From NCBI GenBank assembly GCA_002388665.1, contig DGMY01000040.1:1-64000 (forward strand): 64,000 bases of DNA, in the 5' to 3' direction. Under the pieces are notes generated by a model. The model saw only the letters and a program-made list of their open reading frames with translations. It did not search any database and had not been told where the DNA came from. Source of the DNA: Opitutia bacterium UBA4506. GTDB taxonomy: Bacteria; Verrucomicrobiota; Verrucomicrobiia; Opitutales; Puniceicoccaceae. The first letter of the stretch is position 1. Each line of letters opens with the position of its first letter. Shown one piece after another: positions 1-9,003 of this stretch. Position numbers and translations under genes: made by a program.

Positions 1-210
1 GAGAAGGGGCGGTTGCCCCTGGCTACTGTGCTTCGCTGCCGGGTTCGGTATTTTACCGACGGGATTGTGCTGGGGTCGGTGGAGTTTGTGGAAGCGCAGC
101 TGAAGGAGCTGCCTGAAGGGATTCGGCCGCGGAAGTCTCACGGGATGTTGGGGGCTGACTGGAAGGGGCTTTCTGTTGGGACTGGGCTGCGGAAGAACCT
201 ATTTGGGTAG
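1..210 (+). CDS. REP-associated (RAYT/Y1-type) transposase, C-terminal fragment
   Basis: The reading frame is open from the first base of the window to TAG at 208-210, so only the C-terminal 69 residues are visible. The segment CRVRYFTDGIVLGSVEFVE matches the conserved tail of REP-associated tyrosine (Y1_Tnp) transposases, which in Verrucomicrobia commonly end with a 'RYF-DG-LGS-EFVE' block followed by a basic stretch. These are single-copy HUH-type enzymes linked to dispersed palindromes. The HUH motif and catalytic tyrosine lie upstream of the window, so intactness cannot be judged. No REP-like palindrome was recognised in the following 200 bases. Confidence 0.6.
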   Translation, partial: EKGRLPLATVLRCRVRYFTDGIVLGSVEFVEAQLKELPEGIRPRKSHGMLGADWKGLSVGTGLRKNLFG

Positions 211-421
211 AGTGGGCTGGAGTCCCTTCGTGGGTGCTACTTATGAGTTCGGCGAGGCTTATCGTTGTGGAATCTTCTGTGTCGGATTGGGCTGTGGTTC
301 GCCTTATGGGTTGGTTAAACTGTTGAAGGTCTTGTCACTTTGTTGCCGATCTTAGATCAGCTGTGGGATTTTTCTAGATAATCCGGGCTCTTCACGGATT
401 CTTAAGGTTGGGAGGAGTATA

Positions 422-1951
422 GTGGGTGCACTGCTAATCATGAAGTGCTTCCAAACAATACTAGTACGAGACCCGATAGACCGATGGGGGCGACTTGTCG
501 TCGTTACGCTATCTCTCGTTGCGTTATCCGGGTGCTCGACTACACCTCGGCCGGATCTTTCTCTTGAGAACCAATCGTTACCCGAAAGTTGGAGTAACGG
601 ACTCGGTCTTGAGGATGCCCCAATTGCACCGGAGTTGATCTCGATTCAAACTTGGTGGAATCAATTCGAGGATCCGGTTCTGACCGCATTGGTTGAGGAG
701 GCGCTTCGGAACAACCCGGATTTACTGACTGCTTTGTCGAGAGTTGAGCAAGCCCGTGCCGAGCGAGGGTTGGAGAAAGCACAGTTATATCCCTCAGTGG
801 ATGGAGGGATATCCGGAGCGGGGTCGCGAATCCGTGACCGCGACACCAATACGACTAGCTCGAGCGAAAGCTATGGTGCCTCCATCGATGCGAGTTGGGA
901 GATTGATCTATTCGGGAAGCAAAGTCGCCTCATAGCGGCTAGCGAATATGAGCTCGAAGTGTCGAAAGAGGATTACTACGCGGCGCAGGTGAGCCTAACC
1001 GCAGAAGTAGCAAACACTTACCTCGATTTACTGTCCTCGCGGATGCAATTGGACATTCTCAATCAAAGTGTCGCGAGCCGGGAAGATACCCTTCAAGTGG
1101 CGGAGTGGCAGGAGATTGCGGGAGAGGGCGACGTGTTGAACACTCAGCAAGTCAAAGTGCTTGTCGAACAGGCTAAAGCGCAGATTCCGTCGTATCGCCA
1201 ATCGATCGAGGAGGCGCGCAACGCATTGGCCGTTCTGTGTGGGACGACACCAGCCCTGATTGAAGATCTGCTGTCTGAAGAACAGAAGCTTCCTGAGATT
1301 TCGAATGAATTTACAGTCGGGATCCCCGCGGATGTGCTCCGTCAACGTCCGGATGTCCGTTCGGCTGAGAATCAAGTTAAAGCCTCGTGGGCACGACTAA
1401 CCGCGGTCGAGAAAACTCGGCTGCCATCCCTGACTCTGAATGGATCAATTGGAACTGAAGCCGCCAAGGCGAGCGATTTTTTTGATCCCCAAAGAATCTT
1501 CGGTAACCTAATCGCTGGTCTAACGGCACCCATTTGGGATGCCGGACGGATTTCGCGTAGCATTGAGATCCAGCAGGCGGTATTGGACCAATCCGTTTTC
1601 GGATACGAAGGTGTTGTTCTGAATGCCTTGGTTGAAGTGGAGAACGCCCTGAGCCGGATAAACCTAAAGCGCGAGGAAATTGAGATACTCGAGCGGGCGG
1701 TAGAAGCCGCCACCCTGGCGGCAACGCTGGCGGAATTTGAGTACGAAGAAGGGGAGGAGGACATTCTGACCGTTCTTGAAACCAAAAGAAGCCTATTGGG
1801 GTTTGCGCAGTCACTGGTGCAGTCCCAGCAAGACGAAATCTCGTCTTATGTGCAGCTCTACAAATCTCTAGGCGGAGGCTGGTCGGCCATTGAAGGACCA
1901 GCCCAAGCTGTCGATGAATCGAACGAAGACCTTAACAATTCTCAGTCATGA
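422..1951 (+). CDS. Efflux outer membrane lipoprotein, NodT/OprM (TolC-like) family
   Basis: Outer-membrane channel of a tripartite efflux pump. The N-terminus is a lipoprotein signal with lipobox LSGC (Cys38), and the body carries the two internal repeats of the OEP family (e.g. LRQRPDVRSAENQVKA around residue 305 and LTAPIWDAGRISRSIE about 65 residues later). The 509-residue length is normal. The start is a GTG placed 4 bases after GGAGGAG (411-417). An in-frame ATG at 440 is possible but lies 22 bases from that ribosome site. The gene overlaps the MacA-like gene by 4 bases (ATGA), so it heads a translationally coupled operon with adaptor, ATPase and permease. The substrate is unknown. Confidence 0.93.
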   Translation: MGALLIMKCFQTILVRDPIDRWGRLVVVTLSLVALSGCSTTPRPDLSLENQSLPESWSNGLGLEDAPIAPELISIQTWWNQFEDPVLTALVEEALRNNPDLLTALSRVEQARAERGLEKAQLYPSVDGGISGAGSRIRDRDTNTTSSSESYGASIDASWEIDLFGKQSRLIAASEYELEVSKEDYYAAQVSLTAEVANTYLDLLSSRMQLDILNQSVASREDTLQVAEWQEIAGEGDVLNTQQVKVLVEQAKAQIPSYRQSIEEARNALAVLCGTTPALIEDLLSEEQKLPEISNEFTVGIPADVLRQRPDVRSAENQVKASWARLTAVEKTRLPSLTLNGSIGTEAAKASDFFDPQRIFGNLIAGLTAPIWDAGRISRSIEIQQAVLDQSVFGYEGVVLNALVEVENALSRINLKREEIEILERAVEAATLAATLAEFEYEEGEEDILTVLETKRSLLGFAQSLVQSQQDEISSYVQLYKSLGGGWSAIEGPAQAVDESNEDLNNSQS

Positions 1952-3270
1952 CCGAACCAACACACAATCAGCCCTCTGAACTGGCCACAATGATCCACGG
2001 TGAGAAAAAGAAATACGCCCGCTCTCGAAAGCTCTTGTGGTGGATGCTCGCGGTTTTCTTGCTCGCCGGTACAGGATTCTACTTTTTCTCGCAAAGTCGC
2101 TCTGGGGGAGGCGAAGGCCCTACCTTTGTCACGGAACCACTGGCGCGCGGAGACATTCGCAAGACCATTACGGCTACCGGAAACCTTGCCCCAACGAATG
2201 AAGTCACTGTGGGTAGTGAATTATCCGGGACAACCCTGGAAGTTTATGTGGATTCGAACGACACGGTTGTTGCCGGTCAGGCGCTCGCTCAATTGGACAC
2301 GACCGCGTTGGAAAACCAATTGAAAGCGAACCGGGCGAATTTGGCATCGGCACAGGCATCTGTGAGCGAAGCCAACGCCACCTTGGCGGAAGCGAAGGCG
2401 GTTTTGGAACGGCAGAAAGAGCTCCGCAAGATCAGTAACGGGAAGATTCCCTCACAGTCAGTAATGGATTCGGCAGTGGCCTCGCTTGAGCGGGCAGAGG
2501 CGAATGTCTTGAGTGCGGAGGCCTCTGTTCAGCAGCAGGAAGCACAGGTTCAGATCACTGAGACGGATCTCGCAAAAACAGTTCTACGTTCCCCGACCAA
2601 CGGAGTGGTTCTCTCGCGTGACTTAGAACCGGGGCAAACAGTGGCGGCTAGTTTCACGGCGCCCGAGCTATTCGTTATCGCTGAGGACCTTACCAGTATG
2701 ATTCTTGAAGTCTCCATAGCCGAAGCGGACATCGGGCTCGTCGATAAAGGAATGGCGGCTCAGTTCCAGGTGGATGCCTGGGCGCAGCGGACTTATACCG
2801 CATCGGTATCAAAAGTGTCCTTTGGCTCGGAAGTTACCGATAACGTGGTGACCTATCCGACCGAGCTCATCGTATCGAACAAAGATCTGAGTCTCCGGCC
2901 GGGGATGACGGCGACAGCGGACATTGAGGTGGCCTCCAGCGAAAACGTATTTTTGGTCTCCGTCGCGGCTCTGCGATTCCAACCGCCGGCACCCGATGAG
3001 GACGGGCAATCAGCAGCCTCGTCCGGAGGCAGCAAATCGTTCGTGGAACGGCTTATGCCCAGACAACCCAGACGGGGCGCCGGGGGAGGCGGACCCAGGA
3101 AGATCAAAGGAAGGCAAAAAACTGCGGCAGCGATATGGGTTCTTTGCGACGGAGCACCGGAGCGGATCCCTGTTTCGATAGGGCTCAGTGACGGCAGCCG
3201 GACAGAGGTTTCGTCGGACCAACTCCAGGAAGGAGACGCGGTGATACTTCGGGAGGATCAAGTACGATGA
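1948..3270 (+). CDS. MacA-like periplasmic adaptor (membrane fusion) protein
   Basis: HlyD/MacA-family adaptor that bridges an inner-membrane ABC permease to the outer-membrane channel. It has a single N-terminal membrane anchor at about residues 29-47, a barrel-sandwich hybrid (TATGNLAPTNEVTVGSELSG, then VLRSPTNGVVLSRDLEPGQ) and a long alpha-hairpin rich in Ala/Gln/Glu between about residues 120 and 210. A Gly/Arg/Lys-rich insert (about residues 365-390) interrupts the membrane-proximal C-terminal domain. Start and stop both overlap neighbours by 4 bases, which supports co-translation with the lipoprotein and the ATPase. Confidence 0.92.
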   Translation: MTEPTHNQPSELATMIHGEKKKYARSRKLLWWMLAVFLLAGTGFYFFSQSRSGGGEGPTFVTEPLARGDIRKTITATGNLAPTNEVTVGSELSGTTLEVYVDSNDTVVAGQALAQLDTTALENQLKANRANLASAQASVSEANATLAEAKAVLERQKELRKISNGKIPSQSVMDSAVASLERAEANVLSAEASVQQQEAQVQITETDLAKTVLRSPTNGVVLSRDLEPGQTVAASFTAPELFVIAEDLTSMILEVSIAEADIGLVDKGMAAQFQVDAWAQRTYTASVSKVSFGSEVTDNVVTYPTELIVSNKDLSLRPGMTATADIEVASSENVFLVSVAALRFQPPAPDEDGQSAASSGGSKSFVERLMPRQPRRGAGGGGPRKIKGRQKTAAAIWVLCDGAPERIPVSIGLSDGSRTEVSSDQLQEGDAVILREDQVR

Positions 3271-3998
3271 CCGAAGAAAAAAAAGAAATGCGCTTAATCG
3301 AGCTCAAAGGCCTGACCAAGACCTATGGTCAAGGAGCAGCGGAGTTCGAGGCCCTGCGTGGGATCGACCTACAGATCGATCAAGGCGAATTTTTGTCGAT
3401 TATGGGACCGAGCGGATCGGGGAAATCGACGCTCATGAACCTACTCGGATGCCTCGATCAGCCTACGACCGGATCCTATTTATATGAAGGAATCGCGGTG
3501 GAGGGACTTGATGCGGTCCAGCGCTCGCTATTAAGGCGGTATGCGATGGGATTCATTTTCCAAGGATTCAATTTGCTGGCGCGGACCAGCGCAATTGAGA
3601 ACGTCGAACTGCCGTTGCTTTATCGGGGAATCCGCAGAGGTGAACGACACGAACTCGCTCGAAACGCACTGCATTCGGTCGGCCTACAGGGGAAGGAGAA
3701 AAATTCTCCGGCGGAGCTTTCGGGTGGGCAGCAGCAACGAGTAGCGATTGCGCGGGCGATCGTAACGAACCCGAGCACATTATTTGCGGACGAACCGACG
3801 GGGAACCTCGATTCCAGTACGACGCTGGAGATTATGGAGCTCCTCACCCGGTTGAACGCCGAACGCGGAATTTCCGTATTGATGGTAACCCACGAAGACG
3901 AAGTGGCTAAGTATGCGCGGCGAGTGATCCGAGTGACGGATGGATTGATTGAAACGGACACCGGAGTGACTCGTGAAAGAGCGGAGGTACTTACATGA
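3267..3998 (+). CDS. ABC transporter ATPase, MacB/LolD type
   Basis: Cytoplasmic nucleotide-binding subunit of the MacAB-like exporter. Walker A is GPSGSGKS (residues 47-54), the Q-loop FQG is at 98-100, the signature LSGGQ at 151-155, and Walker B plus catalytic Glu are in TLFADEP (171-177). The 243-residue length is that of a separate ATPase subunit. In E. coli MacB the ATPase and permease are fused, whereas here they are two genes overlapping by 4 bases (3995-3998), the usual split arrangement outside Proteobacteria. All catalytic motifs are intact. Confidence 0.95.
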   Translation: MTEEKKEMRLIELKGLTKTYGQGAAEFEALRGIDLQIDQGEFLSIMGPSGSGKSTLMNLLGCLDQPTTGSYLYEGIAVEGLDAVQRSLLRRYAMGFIFQGFNLLARTSAIENVELPLLYRGIRRGERHELARNALHSVGLQGKEKNSPAELSGGQQQRVAIARAIVTNPSTLFADEPTGNLDSSTTLEIMELLTRLNAERGISVLMVTHEDEVAKYARRVIRVTDGLIETDTGVTRERAEVLT

Positions 3999-5218
3999 TC
4001 GCGATGTTGGCAAACGCATTTCTAATTGCGCTGAGGGAGATTCGAAGGAATCTGGCCCGGGCATTTTTAACGGTTCTTGGGATCATTATCGGGGTTTCCG
4101 CCGTTATCACCATGGTGACCATGGGTGACGGCACGACAGAGGCGGTGAAGAAACAAATCTCGGACCTGGGGAGCAATCTATTGATGCTTCGGCCGGGGGT
4201 TGGCTTTGGGCCCCGTTCATCCTCTGCAGGGGTGCCGAAATTCTCCGAAACTGACGTGGAAGCCATTGCGAACCAAATCAGCGGCATCGCGGCGGTGGCT
4301 CCCGTTCGGAGTGTGTCGATGAGCACTATCTATCGACAAGAGGCCCGGAGCTCGCAGGTCACTGGCACTAGCATCGACTACTTCGATATCAATAAATGGA
4401 TCATCGAGGAAGGTCGGATCTTTTCGGATGACGAAGTCCAGAGAGGGGATGCTGTGGCGGTGATCGGAGACACGGTTAGAGAGGAACTATTTGGAACCGA
4501 GGATCCGATCGGTAAGAAAATCCGGGTGGGACAAGCGTCCTTGCAAGTGATCGGATTATTGAAGGCGAAAGGCCAAGTGGGCATGGGGGATCAAGACGAC
4601 ACAATCATTGTACCCCTCGCGACCATGCAGCGACGTCTGGGTGGAAAGAGTTCGGCGAGGGACATCAGCCAGATCAGCATATCTGCGGAAGATGATGCAG
4701 ACAGTGATAGGTTGATCTCAGAAATCTCGCTATTGATGAGGCAGCGCAGGAATTTGCAATCGAATCAGGCGGATGATTTCAACGTGTTCGATACTCGGCA
4801 GATCGCGGAAACCCTTAGCTCTTCCACCAAAATGATGACGATGTTGCTCGGGGCTGTGGCCGGAGTGTCTCTGCTGGTTGGAGGGATCGGGATTATGAAC
4901 ATCATGCTAGTTTCGGTTACCGAGAGAACCCGGGAAATCGGGATCAGGCTGGCGATTGGGGCGACTGCTCGCGAAGTGCTCTGGCAATTCTTGGTCGAGG
5001 CCCTGACACTGTCCTGTGTCGGAGGGCTGATCGGCGTCGGGATGGGGTACCTATTTTGCATCGTTCTGGCCCCCTTGATACAAGTGGATTTTGTCTTCAA
5101 TTCGGAAATCAATCTGCTCGCGTTTGGATTCTCGGCACTGGTTGGAATCGTCTTTGGATTTGCTCCGGCTCGACGGGCGGCTCGACTGGATCCGATTGAT
5201 GCTTTGCGCCACGAATAA
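3995..5218 (+). CDS. MacB-type ABC permease (MacB periplasmic core plus FtsX domain)
   Basis: Inner-membrane permease of the type VII ABC (mechanotransmission) family. Residues about 20-40 form TM1 (FLTVLGIIIGVSAVITMVTM), residues about 45-270 the large MacB periplasmic core domain, and the C-terminal 130 residues carry three more membrane segments with the family motif VTERTREIGIRLAIGA. The 407-residue length is typical. It belongs with the preceding adaptor and ATPase. Candidate substrates of this family include macrolides, peptides and lipids. The sequence does not tell which. Confidence 0.93.
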   Translation: MIAMLANAFLIALREIRRNLARAFLTVLGIIIGVSAVITMVTMGDGTTEAVKKQISDLGSNLLMLRPGVGFGPRSSSAGVPKFSETDVEAIANQISGIAAVAPVRSVSMSTIYRQEARSSQVTGTSIDYFDINKWIIEEGRIFSDDEVQRGDAVAVIGDTVREELFGTEDPIGKKIRVGQASLQVIGLLKAKGQVGMGDQDDTIIVPLATMQRRLGGKSSARDISQISISAEDDADSDRLISEISLLMRQRRNLQSNQADDFNVFDTRQIAETLSSSTKMMTMLLGAVAGVSLLVGGIGIMNIMLVSVTERTREIGIRLAIGATAREVLWQFLVEALTLSCVGGLIGVGMGYLFCIVLAPLIQVDFVFNSEINLLAFGFSALVGIVFGFAPARRAARLDPIDALRHE

Positions 5219-5242
5219 ATTGGTGATTTTCTAGGAATAGAA

Positions 5243-5893
5243 ATGCGTGTTTTGGTGGTAGAAGATGACTGGGCCCTGTGCCGGAGTGTGGCAGCGACCT
5301 TGCGTGATGAAGGGATTGCGGTGGACACTGCCAACGATGGAGTTGAAGGCCTGGCGCTCGGTCGGGAAGGCATCTATGACGCCATCTTGCTCGATGTAAT
5401 GATGCCCGGATTGGACGGTTGGGAGGTTCTGGAGAAACTGCGAATGGAGTCTTCTGCACCCGTGATGATGTTGACGGCCCGTGACGCTGTACCGGATCGG
5501 GTAAAAGGGCTCGATATTGGTGCGGACGATTACCTGACCAAGCCATTCGATAATGCGGAACTCTGCGCTAGGGTGAGGGCACTGATTCGACGATCTGTGG
5601 GACAGACCCAATCAGCGATTACAATCGATAAGTTGGTCCTGGACACGGCAGGTCGGACTGTGACGTATGACGGGAAAGAAGTGGAGTTGACCGCAAGGGA
5701 ATACAGTATCTTGGAGTACCTCGCATTGAACCGCGGGAAAGTGCTGACCCGGACACGTTTGTATGAACGATTGTTTGATGAGCGGGATGATTCGTATTCA
5801 AATTTACTAGACGTACACGTATCGAAGCTGCGGAAGAAAATGGGGCCAGAATTGATCAAGACCCGTCGTGGTCATGGTTATTTAATCGAATGA
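5243..5893 (+). CDS. OmpR/PhoB-family response regulator
   Basis: Two-domain transcription factor. The receiver has acidic residues E7-D8-D9, phosphoacceptor Asp51 (ILLDVMMPG) and Lys100 (YLTKPF). A winged helix-turn-helix output domain (about 125-216) contains the transactivation-loop region LTAREYSILEYLA and ends with RRGHGYLIE. It lies 24 bases after the permease and overlaps the kinase gene by 4 bases, so it probably controls this efflux operon in response to the cognate kinase. This resembles CusR- or QseB-type systems linked to efflux pumps. The regulatory link is inferred from position only. Confidence 0.94.
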   Translation: MRVLVVEDDWALCRSVAATLRDEGIAVDTANDGVEGLALGREGIYDAILLDVMMPGLDGWEVLEKLRMESSAPVMMLTARDAVPDRVKGLDIGADDYLTKPFDNAELCARVRALIRRSVGQTQSAITIDKLVLDTAGRTVTYDGKEVELTAREYSILEYLALNRGKVLTRTRLYERLFDERDDSYSNLLDVHVSKLRKKMGPELIKTRRGHGYLIE

Positions 5894-7341
5894 AGATTCC
5901 GTTTTACTCTCTACGTTGGCGGCTGCAAGTATGGTATGCGGTTATTCTGTTTCTTACGATTGTGGCACTGTGTTTAACCGCGTTTCAACTGGCGTGGTTG
6001 AGCGAGTCCCGTCGGATCGATGCGACCCTGATGGACAGTGAGCGGGATTTGATCCGCGCCTTTTCGCGGAGTCGAGAGTCAGGGGTTGAGAAGAATTCGA
6101 AAGGTGAGAACATGTCGCCGCCGGAGAGATTCTTGAACGAAATACGAAACGGGTCATTGGACCCCTCGGGAGATCTCGACGATGCTTATCTCTCGTCGGA
6201 TCCGGGATTTCGGTTCTATCTATTTGCGGATACGAACGGCAAGGCGCTGTTGCGATCAGAGAACGCTCCAGAGCAGATTGAATTCCTGGCCATACCGGAG
6301 TCGGGGGTTTCTGAGGATATTCAAACGATTGGTGAGAACCGCGTGATTCGAAAGTCATTTTGGTTTGGATTACAATCGGCTATCGGAACAAACATTACAA
6401 CTGAAGTCGAAGAGAGTCAGCGCTTTGCATGGTCTCTGGCGATCTGTGGTGCGGCCGTGTGGATCGTGGGTCTCGCGGGCGGATGGTGGTTGGCAGGGCG
6501 TGCGATACGCCCGGTGGAGTCAATCAGTCGGGCAGCGAATGAAATCGCCGATGGCAACCTATCGGAACGAATCAGCGTATCCAAGCGAGAGGACGAACTG
6601 CATGAATTGAGCCGAGTGTTGAACCAGACATTCGATAAGATTCAAGATTCGATGGAGCGCGAACGTCGGTTTACCGCCGATGCCTCGCATGAACTGAGAA
6701 CCCCCGTATCGATATTGCTCTCTGAAACCCAGAGAATGTGCAAACGGACGAGGACCGTACCGGAATACGCGGAGTCGATGGAGGTATGTAACGACGCGGC
6801 GGAGAGAATGCGTACCCTGGTCGAGGACCTCTTGCTTCTCGCCCGGCAGGAGAACGCTCAGCTGCGAGCGGAGGGAGAAGTCGTGAATCTATCCGAAGTT
6901 GTGGAAGGATCGGTGCGGGATATTTTGCCGTTGGCAACCGAGCGAAACATTAAAATCTCCACTGACTGTGAGCTGGTTCATGTTCGCGGCAGCGTTTCCT
7001 CTTTGGCGATCTTAGCGAATAACCTGTTGTCGAACGCGGTGCTGCACCATCCGGGTAACGGGCATGTTCAGGTACGGGTCATTGAGAGTGGGGAGGAAGT
7101 CATCCTTCGGGTCACGGATGACGGAAACGGTATCTCTCCCGAAGACCGACCCCATATCTTCAAGCGATTTTATCGTGTGGAAAAATCCCGAACAGCCTCG
7201 GCCAAACATTCGGGTATCGGATTGGCACTTGTGCACTCCATCGTAACTAACCTCAGAGGGAATATCTGGGTGGCGAGTCAATTGGGCGAAGGATCCACCT
7301 TTACGATTGTGTTGCCGATTGTTCGGAAAACGGAAAGGTAG
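5890..7341 (+). CDS. Sensor histidine kinase partner of the adjacent OmpR-type regulator
   Basis: Membrane sensor kinase of 483 residues. TM1 is at about 13-36 and TM2 at about 180-202, flanking a ~140-residue periplasmic sensor with no recognised fold. A HAMP linker (about 203-255) follows. The HisKA box FTADASHELRTP has phosphoacceptor His267. The HATPase domain has an N-box (NNLLSNAVLHHP), DDGNGIS and GIGLALVHSI. All catalytic motifs look intact. ATGA overlap with the regulator indicates a co-translated pair. The domain order resembles CusS/QseC kinases that govern envelope-stress or metal efflux, but the signal is not evident. Confidence 0.93.
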   Translation: MKIPFYSLRWRLQVWYAVILFLTIVALCLTAFQLAWLSESRRIDATLMDSERDLIRAFSRSRESGVEKNSKGENMSPPERFLNEIRNGSLDPSGDLDDAYLSSDPGFRFYLFADTNGKALLRSENAPEQIEFLAIPESGVSEDIQTIGENRVIRKSFWFGLQSAIGTNITTEVEESQRFAWSLAICGAAVWIVGLAGGWWLAGRAIRPVESISRAANEIADGNLSERISVSKREDELHELSRVLNQTFDKIQDSMERERRFTADASHELRTPVSILLSETQRMCKRTRTVPEYAESMEVCNDAAERMRTLVEDLLLLARQENAQLRAEGEVVNLSEVVEGSVRDILPLATERNIKISTDCELVHVRGSVSSLAILANNLLSNAVLHHPGNGHVQVRVIESGEEVILRVTDDGNGISPEDRPHIFKRFYRVEKSRTASAKHSGIGLALVHSIVTNLRGNIWVASQLGEGSTFTIVLPIVRKTER

Positions 7342-7449
7342 GCAGAGGAAATCCCGAAAACGGGGAATAGACTTTGCGCATCTACGCACAGATGACCTAT
7401 GGTTGCGGGTTTGCTCCCGAAGGAACTTCATTGTAACAAGAGCTAATTC

Positions 7450-8835
7450 ATGTCGACTGAAACCAAACCTGCACCGCGCCTGACCCGTAGTCCCGTAATG
7501 GGGACATTGGTTCGCATGGCGGTGCCAATGCTCGGCGGAACATTCGCGATGAACGCGTTTAACCTGGCTGATACCTGGTTTGTTGCGAAGTTGGGGACGG
7601 TACCGCTGGCGGCAATGGGGTTCAGTTTTCCGGTAGTTATGGTACTCATCACCCTCAGCCTTGGGCTGGGGATGGGAGCGACTACTGTGGTCTCTCATGC
7701 CATGGGGGCTGGAGACCAAGAATTGGCCAAGCGACTGACCACTCACGCCATTATCCTTTGTATATTGGTCGTTGTTTTCGTGTCAGTTGTGGGGCTTTTG
7801 ACGATCGATCCGGTATTTCGAATGCTGGGTGCAGGGCCTGAAGTGATGCCGGCGATCCGCGGATACATGCAAGTGTGGTATTGTGGTGTTGTGTTCCTCG
7901 TCATCCCAATGGTGGCCAATAACATCATTCGGGCGACAGGGGATATGGTGCGGCCGAGTCTGATTATGGCGGTGACATCGGTGCTGAATATCATCCTCGA
8001 TCCGATCTTTATCTTTGGGTTTTTGTTCATTCCGGCGATGGGGATCAAAGGTGCTGCACTGGCGACAGTGCTCTCCCGCTGTGTCTCCTGTGTAGTTGCG
8101 ATGTGGTTCCTTATCGCTAAGCATGACCTGGTTACATTTGAGAAATTGTACTGGTCGAACATCTGGCGCTCGTGGAAGAACATCCTAAGGATCGCGCTCC
8201 CGAGCTGTGTGACAAACATCCTGATGCCTATAGCGGGAGGGATCATTACGTACCTGCTGGCCCAGCATGGACCCGCTGCCGTGGCGGCATCTGGTGTGGC
8301 CGGTCGATTGGAGATGTTTGCCTTTATGGTGCCGATGGCATTGGGGATCTCCTTGGTACCCTTCGTCGGGCAGAATTTCGGAGCCGGCCGACTGGACCGG
8401 GTGAAAGAAGGGATGTTTTACGGGAATACCTTCGCATTTGGGTATGGCATCTTTATTGCGGTCATCTTTTGGATCTTCGCCCCGCAATTGGGAGGACTTT
8501 TCAGTGACGACATTGAAGTCATCGCTATCCTGACCGAATACCTGAGAATTATTCCGATAGGATACGGACTATTGGAAGTGCAGCGTTACAGTGGGTTTCT
8601 GATGAACGGGATTAACATGCCGATGCACTCATTGGGAATGAACGGCATCCGAATTCTTCTGTTTTTGATACCGCTTTCATTGATTGGAAACAGCTGGTTT
8701 GGACTGATTGGAGTGTTCTGGGGACGACTGATCACTGACGTCGTTTCGGGGGTGATTGGGATTGTCTGGTCATTGGCAATCCTCCGGAGATTGATGACCA
8801 GAAAAGAGTTGGAGAAATCGGAAGCTGTGGGGTAG
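7450..8835 (+). CDS. MATE-family multidrug/Na+ antiporter
   Basis: Integral membrane protein of 461 residues with about twelve hydrophobic segments and two MatE repeats, starting around MAVPMLGGTFAMNAFNLADTWFVAKLG (repeat 1) and LRIALPSCVTNILMPIAGG (repeat 2). The length and the early 'D-W-V--LG' motif fit the DinF/NorM-like MATE superfamily, which exports cationic compounds using Na+ or H+ gradients. It lies 108 bases after the kinase gene on the same strand, so it might share regulation with the efflux operon but probably has its own promoter. Confidence 0.93.
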   Translation: MSTETKPAPRLTRSPVMGTLVRMAVPMLGGTFAMNAFNLADTWFVAKLGTVPLAAMGFSFPVVMVLITLSLGLGMGATTVVSHAMGAGDQELAKRLTTHAIILCILVVVFVSVVGLLTIDPVFRMLGAGPEVMPAIRGYMQVWYCGVVFLVIPMVANNIIRATGDMVRPSLIMAVTSVLNIILDPIFIFGFLFIPAMGIKGAALATVLSRCVSCVVAMWFLIAKHDLVTFEKLYWSNIWRSWKNILRIALPSCVTNILMPIAGGIITYLLAQHGPAAVAASGVAGRLEMFAFMVPMALGISLVPFVGQNFGAGRLDRVKEGMFYGNTFAFGYGIFIAVIFWIFAPQLGGLFSDDIEVIAILTEYLRIIPIGYGLLEVQRYSGFLMNGINMPMHSLGMNGIRILLFLIPLSLIGNSWFGLIGVFWGRLITDVVSGVIGIVWSLAILRRLMTRKELEKSEAVG

Positions 8836-9003
8836 CAGGATCCCGACCTACTGGGGGGCGAGTTCATCGGCGGAGGCAGAGCGGGTAGTTGAACGACCGC
8901 TAGAACAGAGTCAAATATCGGCGCCGTCCAATTTGGCAGGAGGATAATGAAAACATATTGAACTGGCCCGACTCTTGCGGAAGGTCTTGTATTCGACGTG
9001 CAG

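Noticed and set aside
7012..7746. 244-codon minus-strand frame over the kinase and MATE genes
   Set aside because: Antisense shadow of two well supported genes.
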